From positions 372,001 through 436,000 of the forward strand of contig NZ_LJHV01000008.1 in NCBI RefSeq assembly GCF_001296025.1: a stretch of 64,000 bases of DNA. Direction: 5' to 3'. The notes beneath the pieces were generated by a model. That model was not told where the DNA came from, did not search any database, and saw only the letters and a program-made list of their open reading frames with translations. The position numbers were made by a program, and so were the translations under genes. This DNA comes from Porphyrobacter sp. AAP60. Its GTDB lineage: Bacteria; Pseudomonadota; Alphaproteobacteria; Sphingomonadales; Sphingomonadaceae. Within the stretch, counting starts at the first letter, position 1. Each line of letters opens with the position of its first letter. This document shows positions 8,660 through 17,596 of the stretch, one piece after another.

Positions 8660-10209
8660 TGCAACGCCGCCCCGCCACCCTGCGCCGCCCGGCGATCAAG
8701 GTGCGTCATTCCCATCAAGGGCGCTTCCAGTTCGGACCGGTAAATCCTCGAATCCCGAAACAGGCGACGCGCAATCCGCTCGATTGAGCCCATCACCCGC
8801 GCATAGTGCACCATCTGCCCTGCGCGAGACTTGACCATATCCGGACGCAAGGTGCGCAACGCCTCGCTGTCTGCATCATCCGCAGGCAGAGCGAGAATGA
8901 AGGGGTAGGGCCCTTCACTGTTTGCATCTTCCCGGACCAGCGGCTTCATGGAGGGTGCGATCATGTTGGCACCCTGCTTCGACATGCGGAGCTCGATCGG
9001 GCCGACACCGTCGCGAAAATCGAAGTGGAGGTTGAACTTGGGTGAAGCGGCGCAGAACGGCGTCCCGATCAGGGCGATACCGCGATCCTGGGCAAAGGCA
9101 ATCACGGCATAGGGCGTGCGATTACCGTGGATTATGGCAGGGCTCGGACCGGTCGTGCCGTTGCTGCCACGGGAAGGCGAAACCGGAGGAAGTCCTTTCA
9201 GAAACTCCAGCAGCCGTCCTGCCTCGTTGGCCGGATCGGCAAGATCGTTCATGCATTCCTTCAGCGCAGGAAGCGTGTCCGGGCGCAGCCGCAGACTTCC
9301 TTGATCGAGGTCGACCAGCAGATCATTCGCATCGCGGTACCGGAAAGGCCCGATCGTTTCATAAAGGTCAAAGCCGGCCGAAAGGATCTGGGTCCCGCCA
9401 GTAAGAGCGGAAATGCCCCGGTTCAGCGATTTCGCGATGGAGAAATTCTGGTGGTTGACCGGGAGGAACGAAATCAGCGCCTCCTCCATCCCCCGGGCTT
9501 CGCCATCCTGGCTCCACTCCTCGACCGCCATGGGCAAGCCGACTGCACGCAGCCTTGCGAGATTCTCGGAATGCAGCGCCGACAGGTTGGTCAGAACCTT
9601 CAGCCTGACGTCGTACCCGGCGCGAGCGAACGGTTGCAACGCGCCTGCATAGGCCGCAAGATCGGTCAGGCCGACCGGGAAGACCGGGTTGTTGCCATTG
9701 CCGAACCACAGCACATCGATCCGCCTGTCAGCCCGCGCCCTTGCCGCCTTCTCCTCGAGCCGGCTGGCAAGCATCGGCTGGTCCAGCGTGTCGAACGGGT
9801 CATTCAAAACGTGGCAGGGCTTATCGGGCGCGAAGTCCGCCGCGACGCCGCGCATCCGCTCGGTCGAGCACAGGAAGAAATCGACCCGCGACGCCATCTC
9901 GCGCAGGAATTCGCGATGGCGATGGCAGGGGCTGATACCGGGGCTGAAATAGTCATCGAACATGTCCACCCCGACCATGATTCCGCGTTCGCGCAGGTAA
10001 TCGGCCGCGTACAAGGCGCGGGCGTCGGTGCATTTGCTGAAGATCACCACATCTTCGTCGATCAGCCAGCGCGCCTCGAGGTTATCGATCTCGTCGACGA
10101 TGATGCGTGCCCCCTGTCTTTCGAGGTGGGGGGAAATCCGGCGGTAGCGGATGCGGACGCCGGCGCGGTCTAACCACTGGCTCGACTGGACTAGGGCGCG
10201 AATCTTCAC
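8656..10209 (-). CDS. Glycosyltransferase, GT-B type, with unusual C-terminal extension
   Basis: A 517-aa protein. Residues about 1-350 look like a GT4-type glycosyltransferase: an N-terminal VKIRALVQSSQW strand, MFDDYFS, a HVLNDPFD region and a LWFGNGN block. The last 160 residues or so form an extension I do not recognise. I chose GTG 10209, which overlaps the stop of the upstream 1300-aa gene by 4 bases (GTGA) and has GAGGG 9-10 bases upstream; a farther start at 10257 would overlap that gene by 52 bases without a better ribosome site. It is the second gene of the divergent minus-strand glycan run. Activity is inferred from fold-level similarity only. Confidence 0.7.
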   Translation of the reverse strand: MKIRALVQSSQWLDRAGVRIRYRRISPHLERQGARIIVDEIDNLEARWLIDEDVVIFSKCTDARALYAADYLRERGIMVGVDMFDDYFSPGISPCHRHREFLREMASRVDFFLCSTERMRGVAADFAPDKPCHVLNDPFDTLDQPMLASRLEEKAARARADRRIDVLWFGNGNNPVFPVGLTDLAAYAGALQPFARAGYDVRLKVLTNLSALHSENLARLRAVGLPMAVEEWSQDGEARGMEEALISFLPVNHQNFSIAKSLNRGISALTGGTQILSAGFDLYETIGPFRYRDANDLLVDLDQGSLRLRPDTLPALKECMNDLADPANEAGRLLEFLKGLPPVSPSRGSNGTTGPSPAIIHGNRTPYAVIAFAQDRGIALIGTPFCAASPKFNLHFDFRDGVGPIELRMSKQGANMIAPSMKPLVREDANSEGPYPFILALPADDADSEALRTLRPDMVKSRAGQMVHYARVMGSIERIARRLFRDSRIYRSELEAPLMGMTHLDRRAAQGGGAALQ

Positions 10210-13200
10210 CGCCGCAGTTCCCTCACCACTGCGACCCGATCGAGCAGGGATTGCCAATCCGCCGGCCGAACCGACCGGTGAGCGAGCGGATCGGGGAAAT
10301 CGGCGCTCAGGGCCGCCTCATCGACCGCCGCGCGGACGAGCGTCGTGCAGAGATTGGTGTGGCCCGCAGCGAGCGCGCGGAAGCCGAGATCGAGATCGTG
10401 CATCGCCATCGGGAAACGCCGCTGATCGAAACCGCCGAGGCTGCGGAACGTCGCCGCGTCGTAAAGGACGCATTTCGCATGGTTGGCGACGACCGGGAAT
10501 GTCGCAGCGGGCATGATCCGGGCGATGTCGATCTGGTCGAAATCGAACACCGGTTCGCCATGCAGCGAAACCCGCGACGGGAAATAGCCGGCACTGTGCA
10601 CCTTCGCATCGCCCTCGTCATGCAACTCGGTGACGAGCGCACAGGCAACTGAGGCGGTGGCGGGACGATCGGCCAATCGCGACAGCGCGGCCGCAGTGCG
10701 TGGATCGGACAGAAGGACGCCGGGCGCCAGGAACATCAGCCGGTCCGCCCCGGACAATTCGGCTGCGGCATTGAGTCGCCCGGCCAGCGTCAATTCCCGC
10801 CCGTCGATCGATCGGACCTGCAGCTCGCAAGGCGGAAGCGGCTGATCATCGGGCCAGCCAGCGAGAATCACGTCGAGGCTTTCGGCTCCGATCTGGTTCT
10901 CGAGTGCCGCGAGGCAATTGGCCATACCTTCGGGATTCCGGCCGGAATCGATGACGACGGTGATCGCCTTATCGATGCGGGTGCCCACTTCCACCGGCAT
11001 CTCGCGATCGGGCGAAACCGGCATCAGCGGATCTGCTTGCCACGCCAGCTTGTTGTAATGGCGCACCGCGAGCGGGAATACCGGACCGCCCCTGCCCGCG
11101 TCCCGGTTTTCCGGAGAAAGGACGTGGGGCGCATGGGCAGGCATGTCCGGATGCTGGAACCGCGCAAGGTCTTCATCGAAGGGCAGCGAGACATCGGCGG
11201 TGGGGCGAATGGTGGCGGCATCGACGACCACGAAACGCGACAGCGCGGGATCGTGCGGCATCCGCCGGGCCACAAGCGCATAGATCGACGGCACTGCATC
11301 GCTGGGCAGCACGAGCACGCCGGTCGCGGTGATCCGCGCTGCGATCGTGCTTGCCTGCCCGGCCGGCTCGAGCATTGCTACCAGCTGATCGCGCTGGGAA
11401 GGGTACGAACCTTCGACGGCGCGAACCGGCATCCCGAAATGCCGCGCGATCGAAGACAGCACCGCTGGGCGGAAAATCGGTTCGGTTCCGCTGGCCCCGC
11501 GCATGTCGATCTCGATCCGGCCGATCGCATGCCGGTCGGGCCCTTGGTCCCAGCCCAGCCATTCCAGCGCCAGGGTCCGGCTGTATTCGGCGAGGCTCGC
11601 CATGCTGCCGGGCGCGGTTTCAAGCACTGCCAGTTCGCCGTAATGGAGACCGCCGCGCAGCAGCGAAGGGAAGGGCACCACCGCGCTGTCAACCAGAACG
11701 CCGTCACCCCTGGAGACCAGAACGAGAAGCGGGGCGAGCGGATCGACAGAGCGCACCTCCACATAGTCGGCCTCCCCGCCGCCCGTCACCGCCTCGGCAA
11801 CACAGTGAAGGTGGCCATCACAATCGGCCTGGAACACGCGCGCTACACTCGACAGCCCGCCCGCCAGCCGCAGGGTCAGGCCGGACCGGCTGTCACACCA
11901 TCCGTCTGCGAGCAGTTCCAGACCGCACCCGTGATCGGCGAGGATGACGTGCGGTGCCTCAGCCGTCGCCGGCTCGCCCGCCACCGTTACTGCGGCAGCA
12001 GCACCCGAACGCATGGCGGCGAACAGGGCGATGCGCGCGAAGGCCGGCCGGGGCGTCTCGCTGGCGAGAACGGCGACGATTTTGTCGCCCACCGCAATGG
12101 CACGCGCTTGCGGCTGCTGTCCGAGCCGGTCGAGCGGCATAATCGCAGAAAGCTGGTCCGGGCCGGAAGAGCGCAGGGCTTTCCAGCCGCCGATACGAGG
12201 CCGCCATGTTCCTTCCAGCTCGCTGGTCGCCGCCCTGACCTCGGGAGGCGGCGCCGCAACCTGCTCAAGCGCCCGTTGCGATTCCGATGTCGGCGCGGCC
12301 GAGGCCTCGGTCCGCGCGCTCGCAATCGTCGTGGAATCTGTCAGCGCGCGGCGACGGCGCCCCTCATCCCGCCCATGTTCAAGATAATGAACCAGCGGAT
12401 TGAGGCCGCTCTCGCGAATGTCGGGGTATTCGCTCAGATACCATTTGCTGTTGAACGCCGGGCTGGGATGCCGGCCTTCGGCGCCGCCCGAAGAGATGAA
12501 GTGATCGAGCAGATCGACACCGGCAACAACCACATCGGGATAACGCGCGGCGTAGAAAGGGGCATCGAACATCCCGCTTTCCAGCACGAGCCGACGCTGC
12601 CGTCTGTGCTGCAGCATCTTTTTGCGCGCCTTCGGCTTCACATAGAGAAGCAGCGATTTCACCGATTGGCCGATTGACTTTGATGGGGCAACAATCGCCC
12701 GTCCAGAGCCACCCCTCGCCGCGCTTGCCAACTGCGCGTTATGCACACGCTCGATGGCAACTTCGCGCCGGCGCGCTTCGGCGAGCGACTTCTGAACCTC
12801 GTCGAATGACTTGCGCAGATCGTCCTGCGATTTACGGAGCGCGGCAACCTCAGAGCGCGCCGCGCCCAGTTCGGCCTTGCCGGCGATCTCCAGCAGACGC
12901 AGCCGCTCGACCTCTTTGGCAGCATTAGCGCGGCGCGTCTCGAGCGCTTCAGCCTCGGCCTTGAGCCGCTCGATCGCGGCCTGCAGCACACCATTCTTCT
13001 CGGTCAGGACTTCGGCTTCGTGAATCCGCCAACGGAACACCTTTTCCCACCGCGCTTCAGCCGTGCCCGGTTCACCGGCATCTGCGGGAGACGCGGCAGC
13101 GGGCCGATCAAGTTTCTCCCCGGGTCGGGCAGGCGGAGCGGACGACCGCATCGCATCAGACTGGCGCTGGAGATCGGCAAGCCGGGCAGAAAGGCCATCA

Positions 13201-14108
13201 GCCACCTGTTTCTGGAGCCGCAGTTTCTCGCCCATTTCAGCCACGGTCGCGAAAGCGAGGCCGAGCGGTTCGCGCGCCTCATCAAACACGGCGCGAAGTT
13301 CGTCCATCTGCGCACGCCCGTGATCGTCTTCGCCATCCTGCGCCCATCGCCACAGGATATCCTGCGCCGCCCGCACCCAGCGGTCGACCTGATCGGCTTG
13401 CGGGACCCTGCGAAGCGCCCGGTCATTGGCATCCTGTTCGTCCGGGATCAGTTCGCCTACGATTGCCTTGCGCACCCGCGCGGACCATGCTGGCCAGGTG
13501 ATCCCGAGCGCCTGCGAAAGCCGCCCCAGCGCGGCTTCCCAGTCATCCAGCAAGGCCTCCCGCGTCAGGTGGGCGCGCACCATGCCGCGACTGGCATGTT
13601 CGCACTCAAGCACCCGGGCGAGCCATACCGCGCGGGCGGCACTCCCGCTCACGCCGGATAGCTGCGAAAACCCGCTGGCAAACCGTGCCGGATCGTCATG
13701 GTAATCGATGACAACGGCATCGACGCCGCAGGCTTCCAGCACCTTGCGCCAGAACGGTATCAATTGCGCGATTGCATGGTCTTTCAGGACGAACAGCGAA
13801 GACGAAGCAAACGCCGCTGATACCAGATCAACCGCACGCTCGTGGAATTCCGCGTGGCGCAGCGATGCATACCAACCGGCATGGAGCGGCTCGATCGAAA
13901 ATTGGTCGAAACCGGCCGATTCCAGAATCTCGCGGTTGAGAGCCTTCAGCTTGCCGGGAAAATCATCGGGTTCGCCGGCCTGATCCACCCCGAGATGAAC
14001 GAGGATGCGCGCCAGCCCATCCGCCCCGTCCCCGTGAACACCGGCAAACAGCACACATTGGCGACCGCCGGATGGGGCACCTCCCACTTCAGCCGTAACG
14101 GAAACCAT
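10206..14108 (-). CDS. Giant sulfotransferase-like / coiled-coil / FYxxxYPDV / GT2 fusion protein
   Basis: A 1300-aa protein. Residues about 15-220 resemble a sulfotransferase, but the expected PAPS-binding P-loop is degenerate (FAGVHGDGADGL instead of a GMHRSGTS-like loop). Residues about 280-460 are rich in charged heptads and look like a coiled coil. Two tandem modules follow, FYAARYPDV (518-526) and WYLSEYPDI (556-564), each ending in HY/HF and GR motifs typical of repeats found beside bacterial glycosyltransferases. The last 240 residues (about 1060-1300) resemble a GT2 glycosyltransferase, including MHDLDLGFRA near the C-terminus. It is the first gene of the minus-strand run; the ribosome site upstream of ATG 14108 is weak. 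A role in polymer assembly or tailoring is inferred. Confidence 0.7.
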   Translation of the reverse strand: MVSVTAEVGGAPSGGRQCVLFAGVHGDGADGLARILVHLGVDQAGEPDDFPGKLKALNREILESAGFDQFSIEPLHAGWYASLRHAEFHERAVDLVSAAFASSSLFVLKDHAIAQLIPFWRKVLEACGVDAVVIDYHDDPARFASGFSQLSGVSGSAARAVWLARVLECEHASRGMVRAHLTREALLDDWEAALGRLSQALGITWPAWSARVRKAIVGELIPDEQDANDRALRRVPQADQVDRWVRAAQDILWRWAQDGEDDHGRAQMDELRAVFDEAREPLGLAFATVAEMGEKLRLQKQVADGLSARLADLQRQSDAMRSSAPPARPGEKLDRPAAASPADAGEPGTAEARWEKVFRWRIHEAEVLTEKNGVLQAAIERLKAEAEALETRRANAAKEVERLRLLEIAGKAELGAARSEVAALRKSQDDLRKSFDEVQKSLAEARRREVAIERVHNAQLASAARGGSGRAIVAPSKSIGQSVKSLLLYVKPKARKKMLQHRRQRRLVLESGMFDAPFYAARYPDVVVAGVDLLDHFISSGGAEGRHPSPAFNSKWYLSEYPDIRESGLNPLVHYLEHGRDEGRRRRALTDSTTIASARTEASAAPTSESQRALEQVAAPPPEVRAATSELEGTWRPRIGGWKALRSSGPDQLSAIMPLDRLGQQPQARAIAVGDKIVAVLASETPRPAFARIALFAAMRSGAAAAVTVAGEPATAEAPHVILADHGCGLELLADGWCDSRSGLTLRLAGGLSSVARVFQADCDGHLHCVAEAVTGGGEADYVEVRSVDPLAPLLVLVSRGDGVLVDSAVVPFPSLLRGGLHYGELAVLETAPGSMASLAEYSRTLALEWLGWDQGPDRHAIGRIEIDMRGASGTEPIFRPAVLSSIARHFGMPVRAVEGSYPSQRDQLVAMLEPAGQASTIAARITATGVLVLPSDAVPSIYALVARRMPHDPALSRFVVVDAATIRPTADVSLPFDEDLARFQHPDMPAHAPHVLSPENRDAGRGGPVFPLAVRHYNKLAWQADPLMPVSPDREMPVEVGTRIDKAITVVIDSGRNPEGMANCLAALENQIGAESLDVILAGWPDDQPLPPCELQVRSIDGRELTLAGRLNAAAELSGADRLMFLAPGVLLSDPRTAAALSRLADRPATASVACALVTELHDEGDAKVHSAGYFPSRVSLHGEPVFDFDQIDIARIMPAATFPVVANHAKCVLYDAATFRSLGGFDQRRFPMAMHDLDLGFRALAAGHTNLCTTLVRAAVDEAALSADFPDPLAHRSVRPADWQSLLDRVAVVRELRR

Positions 14109-14248
14109 ATTGCCGCAGAATCCAGTCTATGTGGCTTGAAATATCACGCCAATGCCGCATCGGTGACAGGAGTGTCAATGACTATTGACGCCGCAAGGAT
14201 GGGCAAGCAATAGCATTCGCCAACTGAAAACGGAGATCATGGAAAATC

Positions 14249-14980
14249 ATGGCGGATCCCCCGCTCAGCGAAGTACCAGTCCTGATACTGGGAGAGAGCC
14301 ATTCCACCGCAATTTCGCGCGCAATCGATGCAACCCATGATGACTCGTTAGTTAGTATCGATGTCCGGATCGGAAGCGACGCATCGAAGATTAACTTCGA
14401 TTTATTTAAACTATACAATCCGAATAAGCTCGTTCTTGCATTCGGCGGCACCGAGCACAACATTATCGGCATGATCGAGGGGGAACCGAAGTTCGACTTC
14501 TTGTGGCCGCCATTCGAGGATTTCGACACGGAGCGCACCCTCGTTCCAGCCGCCGTGATCGAGGAAGTGCTCCGGTGGCGCATGCAAAGCGGTGTCATCC
14601 GCGCCTTGCGGGTCAGGGAGCATTTTGATTGCCCGGCTTATGTCCTCGCGCCTCCTCCGCCGTTTCTCGAGATCGACGGGAAAACCATTCTTCCTAAGGC
14701 CTTCTCCGAGCTTTTCGAGGCAGGGATCGCTCCTGCACCGATCCGCCGTAAGCTCTATGCGATGCAATGCACGCTGATGAAGTCGATCTATAAAGAACAC
14801 GGTATCGCATTCATCACTGCGCCGCCCAAGACCCGCGACAAGGACGGGTTTCTCCATCGCAAGTTCTGGGGCCGCGACCCCACGCACGGCAACCAGCACT
14901 ATGGCCGGATCCTCATCCAGCACCTGAACGATGCGCTTGAGCTGGATGCAAAATCTCCCGGAAAGAAAGCGAATGTCTAA
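14249..14980 (+). CDS. SGNH-hydrolase-like protein upstream of GSCFA gene
   Basis: A 243-aa soluble protein. The N-terminus has VLILGESHS (Ser at about 17 or 19) and the C-terminus has DPTHGNQHYG, where Asp210 and His213 have the DxxH spacing of SGNH/GDSL esterases and acyltransferases. The serine block (GESHS) differs from the classic GDS, so membership is a proposal. The gene ends inside the start of the next GSCFA gene (8-base overlap, ATGTCTAA), so the two products are likely made together. It is transcribed divergently from the 1300-aa gene; the 140-base gap must hold both promoters. Likely role: acyl-group chemistry on the surface polymer. It could also be a non-catalytic partner. Confidence 0.65.
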   Translation: MADPPLSEVPVLILGESHSTAISRAIDATHDDSLVSIDVRIGSDASKINFDLFKLYNPNKLVLAFGGTEHNIIGMIEGEPKFDFLWPPFEDFDTERTLVPAAVIEEVLRWRMQSGVIRALRVREHFDCPAYVLAPPPPFLEIDGKTILPKAFSELFEAGIAPAPIRRKLYAMQCTLMKSIYKEHGIAFITAPPKTRDKDGFLHRKFWGRDPTHGNQHYGRILIQHLNDALELDAKSPGKKANV

Positions 14981-16052
14981 GCGTCACCCCTATGTCGGCC
15001 AGCCCGATTACCAGTTCTGGCGCAAGGACCCTGGCCTGAAGGAGCCATCGCTGTTCGATCCGGTCGGCAAGCCGGCATTCAGTATAGACCCGCAGGACAA
15101 AGTGGTGACGGCAGGAAGCTGCTTCGCGCAACATGTCGCGCGCTACCTCGCGCAGTCCGGTTTCAATTTCCTCGTGACCGAACAGCCGCATCCACTGCTT
15201 CACGGGCAGGTGGCCCAGAAGTTGAATTACGGCCTTTTTTCTGCACGTTACGGCAATGTCTACACCACGCGCATGCTGCGCCAGTTGCTCGAACGTGCGT
15301 TTGGCGATTTCAAGCCAATCGACAGCGCCTGGCGGCGCGAGGACGGTCGCTGGGTGGATCCCTTCCGTCCGCAGATCCTGCCGGGCGGCTACGTCAGTTC
15401 GCGCGAGGTCAAGCTTGATCGCAGGACGCACTTCTCGGCTGTGCGCCGCGCAGTCAAGGAGATGAACGTCTTCGTCTTCACCCTCGGCCTTACTGAGACC
15501 TGGATGGACCGCAGGGACGGTGCGGTATACCCGCTCGCGCCCGGGGTGGCCGGCGGGGTCTATGACGAGGACATCCACACCTTTTGCAATTTCGACGTCG
15601 AAGAAGTGGCTGCCGACCTCCAGTGGAGCCTCGACTTCATCCGTTCGCTCAACCCTTCGGTGAAATTCATCATCACCGTATCGCCCGTTCCACTGAACGC
15701 GACCGCGCTGGATCGCCACGTGGCGGTATCGACGGCCTATTCCAAGGCGGTTCTGCGGATAGCGGCGGAAAAAATCTGCAACGCCAACGACATGTGCGAC
15801 TATTTCCCGTCGTACGAAATCATCACCAGCCCGATAACCCGCGGCGCCTATTTCGAAGAGGATGCCCGCGAAGTGCGCGCCGAGGGCGTGCACCACGTCA
15901 TGTCGCTATTCCTCAAACACTACGCAGGGATGCAGACCGGCGCGGGCAAGCCTGCGTCCCGGAAAAAGGCGAACAAATTGCCGGACCGGATGGAGCAGGC
16001 CGAAGCGTTGATGCAGGCGCTGTGCGACGAAGAAGCGATCGACAACACCTGA
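14973..16052 (+). CDS. GSCFA-domain protein
   Basis: A 359-aa single-domain GSCFA protein. GSCFA is at residues 48-52, a conserved FSARYGNVYTTR block follows, and paired histidines (about 307-308, GVHHVM) could complete an SGNH-type catalytic site. It aligns over its whole length with the C-terminal half of the protein at 920-2839, including VFTLGLTE and VSPVPL blocks, so the two are paralogues. I chose ATG 14973, which overlaps the SGNH gene by 8 bases and has a GGAAAG site upstream; the longer start at 14931 adds residues with no counterpart. No membrane segment or signal peptide is seen. An acyltransferase or esterase role is inferred. Confidence 0.85.
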   Translation: MSKRHPYVGQPDYQFWRKDPGLKEPSLFDPVGKPAFSIDPQDKVVTAGSCFAQHVARYLAQSGFNFLVTEQPHPLLHGQVAQKLNYGLFSARYGNVYTTRMLRQLLERAFGDFKPIDSAWRREDGRWVDPFRPQILPGGYVSSREVKLDRRTHFSAVRRAVKEMNVFVFTLGLTETWMDRRDGAVYPLAPGVAGGVYDEDIHTFCNFDVEEVAADLQWSLDFIRSLNPSVKFIITVSPVPLNATALDRHVAVSTAYSKAVLRIAAEKICNANDMCDYFPSYEIITSPITRGAYFEEDAREVRAEGVHHVMSLFLKHYAGMQTGAGKPASRKKANKLPDRMEQAEALMQALCDEEAIDNT

Positions 16053-16150
16053 GTCAATGGCACCTTTCCGGTCCCGGCCACAGGAAAGATAGCTGACGCC
16101 GCCAATTCTCTCTTACCGATTGGCCGGTTTCCGGATCGAATTATCAGGCA

Positions 16151-17287
16151 GTGGATAAAGTGGCAAAGTTCATACTTCACATCGGTGATGCAAAGTGCGG
16201 CAGCACTGCCATACAAAACGCGCTATACCTGTCGCGCGAGCACTTGGCAGATAATCGCGTCTATTATGATACGCATTTCCCCAATTCGGGCCATACGGCG
16301 CTTACGCTTCTGTCAGGCCAGCGCAGCAGGGGGGGCAGCGAAGCGCGCGAGGCACGGGCTGCCAAAACGCTGAGGATGCTCCAGCTTGAAGCGCGAAACT
16401 TCGATTGGGTGATCCTGTCGGCAGAGAATTTCATCAATCTTTCGCCCGAGATCGTAGCCCGGCTTGCGGAAACCATTACAGCGCCGGTCGAAGCTTTCGA
16501 AGCGATTGCCTATGTCCGCAGCCCGGTCGCAATGTATGCGTCCAGCATCCAGCAGATCATCAAGGGCAGCCACCTTTTCCCGGCTCCCGATACCTACCAT
16601 CGCCGCATCGATCGGAAGCTGGGGGATTGGCAGGAATTCATCGGGCAGGATCGGTTCCAGGTGCGGTTGTTCGAGCGGCAATCCCTGGGCGGCGGGGATG
16701 TGGTTACAGACTTCGCGAACTATCTATCCCACGTCACCAGCACCCCGATCAGCTTGCCTCCCGGTTCGTACAACACATCGCTCACTGCCGAACAGGCGCG
16801 GGTCATGCAGCAGTTCCGACTGGCCGTGTATCCAGACCAGCCCGGAGCGCTCCTGCCACGCAGCACGGCGCTGGCGAAGTTTTTTGAATCGCTCAACGCA
16901 ATCAGACCAGTGGGCAGCCCGGTCGTGATTTCGGACCTTGCCCGCGATGTCATCCGTGCCCGCAACGCCGATGTCGTGCGTGCGCTCATGGAGACTTTCC
17001 CGAACCTGGCATTTCCCGACTTTACAGATACGGACACGCCCCTGCCTGAGGGGCCGTTCCCATGGACCGGCGATGACAGCATCGAAGCGGTGCTTTCCCG
17101 CATTGATGGAGGCGTTGTCGTGCAGCTCGCCAACCTTCTTCCGGAATTGAACGGCGGGCGCGACTTGGACGAACAGACCATGGCTGCCGCCATGTCCGGA
17201 CTGGGTTTTCACGATCCGGCCGAGCGGCAGGCGGTCCGCGCAGCGGTTGAGGACTATGCGAAGGCGCGGTCGCTATGTCCCCGTTAA
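16151..17287 (+). CDS. Sulfotransferase-like protein
   Basis: A 378-aa protein starting at GTG 16151 (a GTG at 16160 is equally possible). Its N-terminus FILHIGDAKCGSTAIQ matches the PAPS-binding loop of bacterial sulfotransferase-like proteins (consensus HIGxxKxGSTxIQ). A YVRSPVAMYASS block near residue 117 resembles the conserved arginine/serine PAPS-contact segment. It would transfer sulfate to a sugar of the surface polymer in the cytoplasm, but the acceptor is unknown. It is 98 bases downstream of the GSCFA gene on the same strand and is probably cotranscribed. Its 3' side faces the IS remnant and the AT-rich island. Confidence 0.75.
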   Translation: MDKVAKFILHIGDAKCGSTAIQNALYLSREHLADNRVYYDTHFPNSGHTALTLLSGQRSRGGSEAREARAAKTLRMLQLEARNFDWVILSAENFINLSPEIVARLAETITAPVEAFEAIAYVRSPVAMYASSIQQIIKGSHLFPAPDTYHRRIDRKLGDWQEFIGQDRFQVRLFERQSLGGGDVVTDFANYLSHVTSTPISLPPGSYNTSLTAEQARVMQQFRLAVYPDQPGALLPRSTALAKFFESLNAIRPVGSPVVISDLARDVIRARNADVVRALMETFPNLAFPDFTDTDTPLPEGPFPWTGDDSIEAVLSRIDGGVVVQLANLLPELNGGRDLDEQTMAAAMSGLGFHDPAERQAVRAAVEDYAKARSLCPR

Positions 17288-17310
17288 GGCTGTTCTCCGA
17301 TCATGCCAGT

Positions 17311-17541
17311 TCATGGCGGAGTTATCCGGACAGCAGGACATCCGCAAAAGCCTTTCCCATTTGAGGCCGCGATCCGATTTGCTTGCTGCATCGGACGGAG
17401 AAAATTGTGGAACATGCCATTGAGAAAGCGACAATTATCGTCCGCAGGCCGCGCCCAGCGATCCCGCCCATGCGGCAGCAGCGGTCCGACAATTTCCACT
17501 CCGCAGCCGACAAGTCGTCGTAAGCGATGATTACTCCTCAA
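17311..17541 (-). mobile_element. Remnant of an IS5-family transposase
   Basis: The minus-strand reading contains VEIVGPLLPHGRDRWARP, then ADDNCRFLNGMFH, which closely resembles the N-terminal part of IS5-group transposases common in sphingomonads (pattern: W-x-L-x-PLLP...RPADDNRRFLNGMFHVLR). After MFH the similarity stops abruptly and the frame drifts into unrelated residues, so this is a truncated, frameshifted fragment without the DDE catalytic core. I see no intact terminal inverted repeats. It fills most of the 309-base gap between the converging sulfotransferase-like and TPR genes. The rest of that gap holds nothing I recognise. Confidence 0.65.
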
Positions 17542-17596
17542 AAACAGTCTTGGATCAGAACATGGGCCGTTTGGGAATTCCTGTCGTCAACACGAA

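Noticed and set aside
11037..12677. 546-codon plus-strand frame inside the 1300-aa gene
   Set aside because: Arg/His-rich shadow; the minus-strand frame has clear GT2 and repeat motifs.
14931..14972. Earlier start of the GSCFA protein
   Set aside because: The extra 14 residues fall inside the upstream gene and have no match; ATG 14973 has the better ribosome site.
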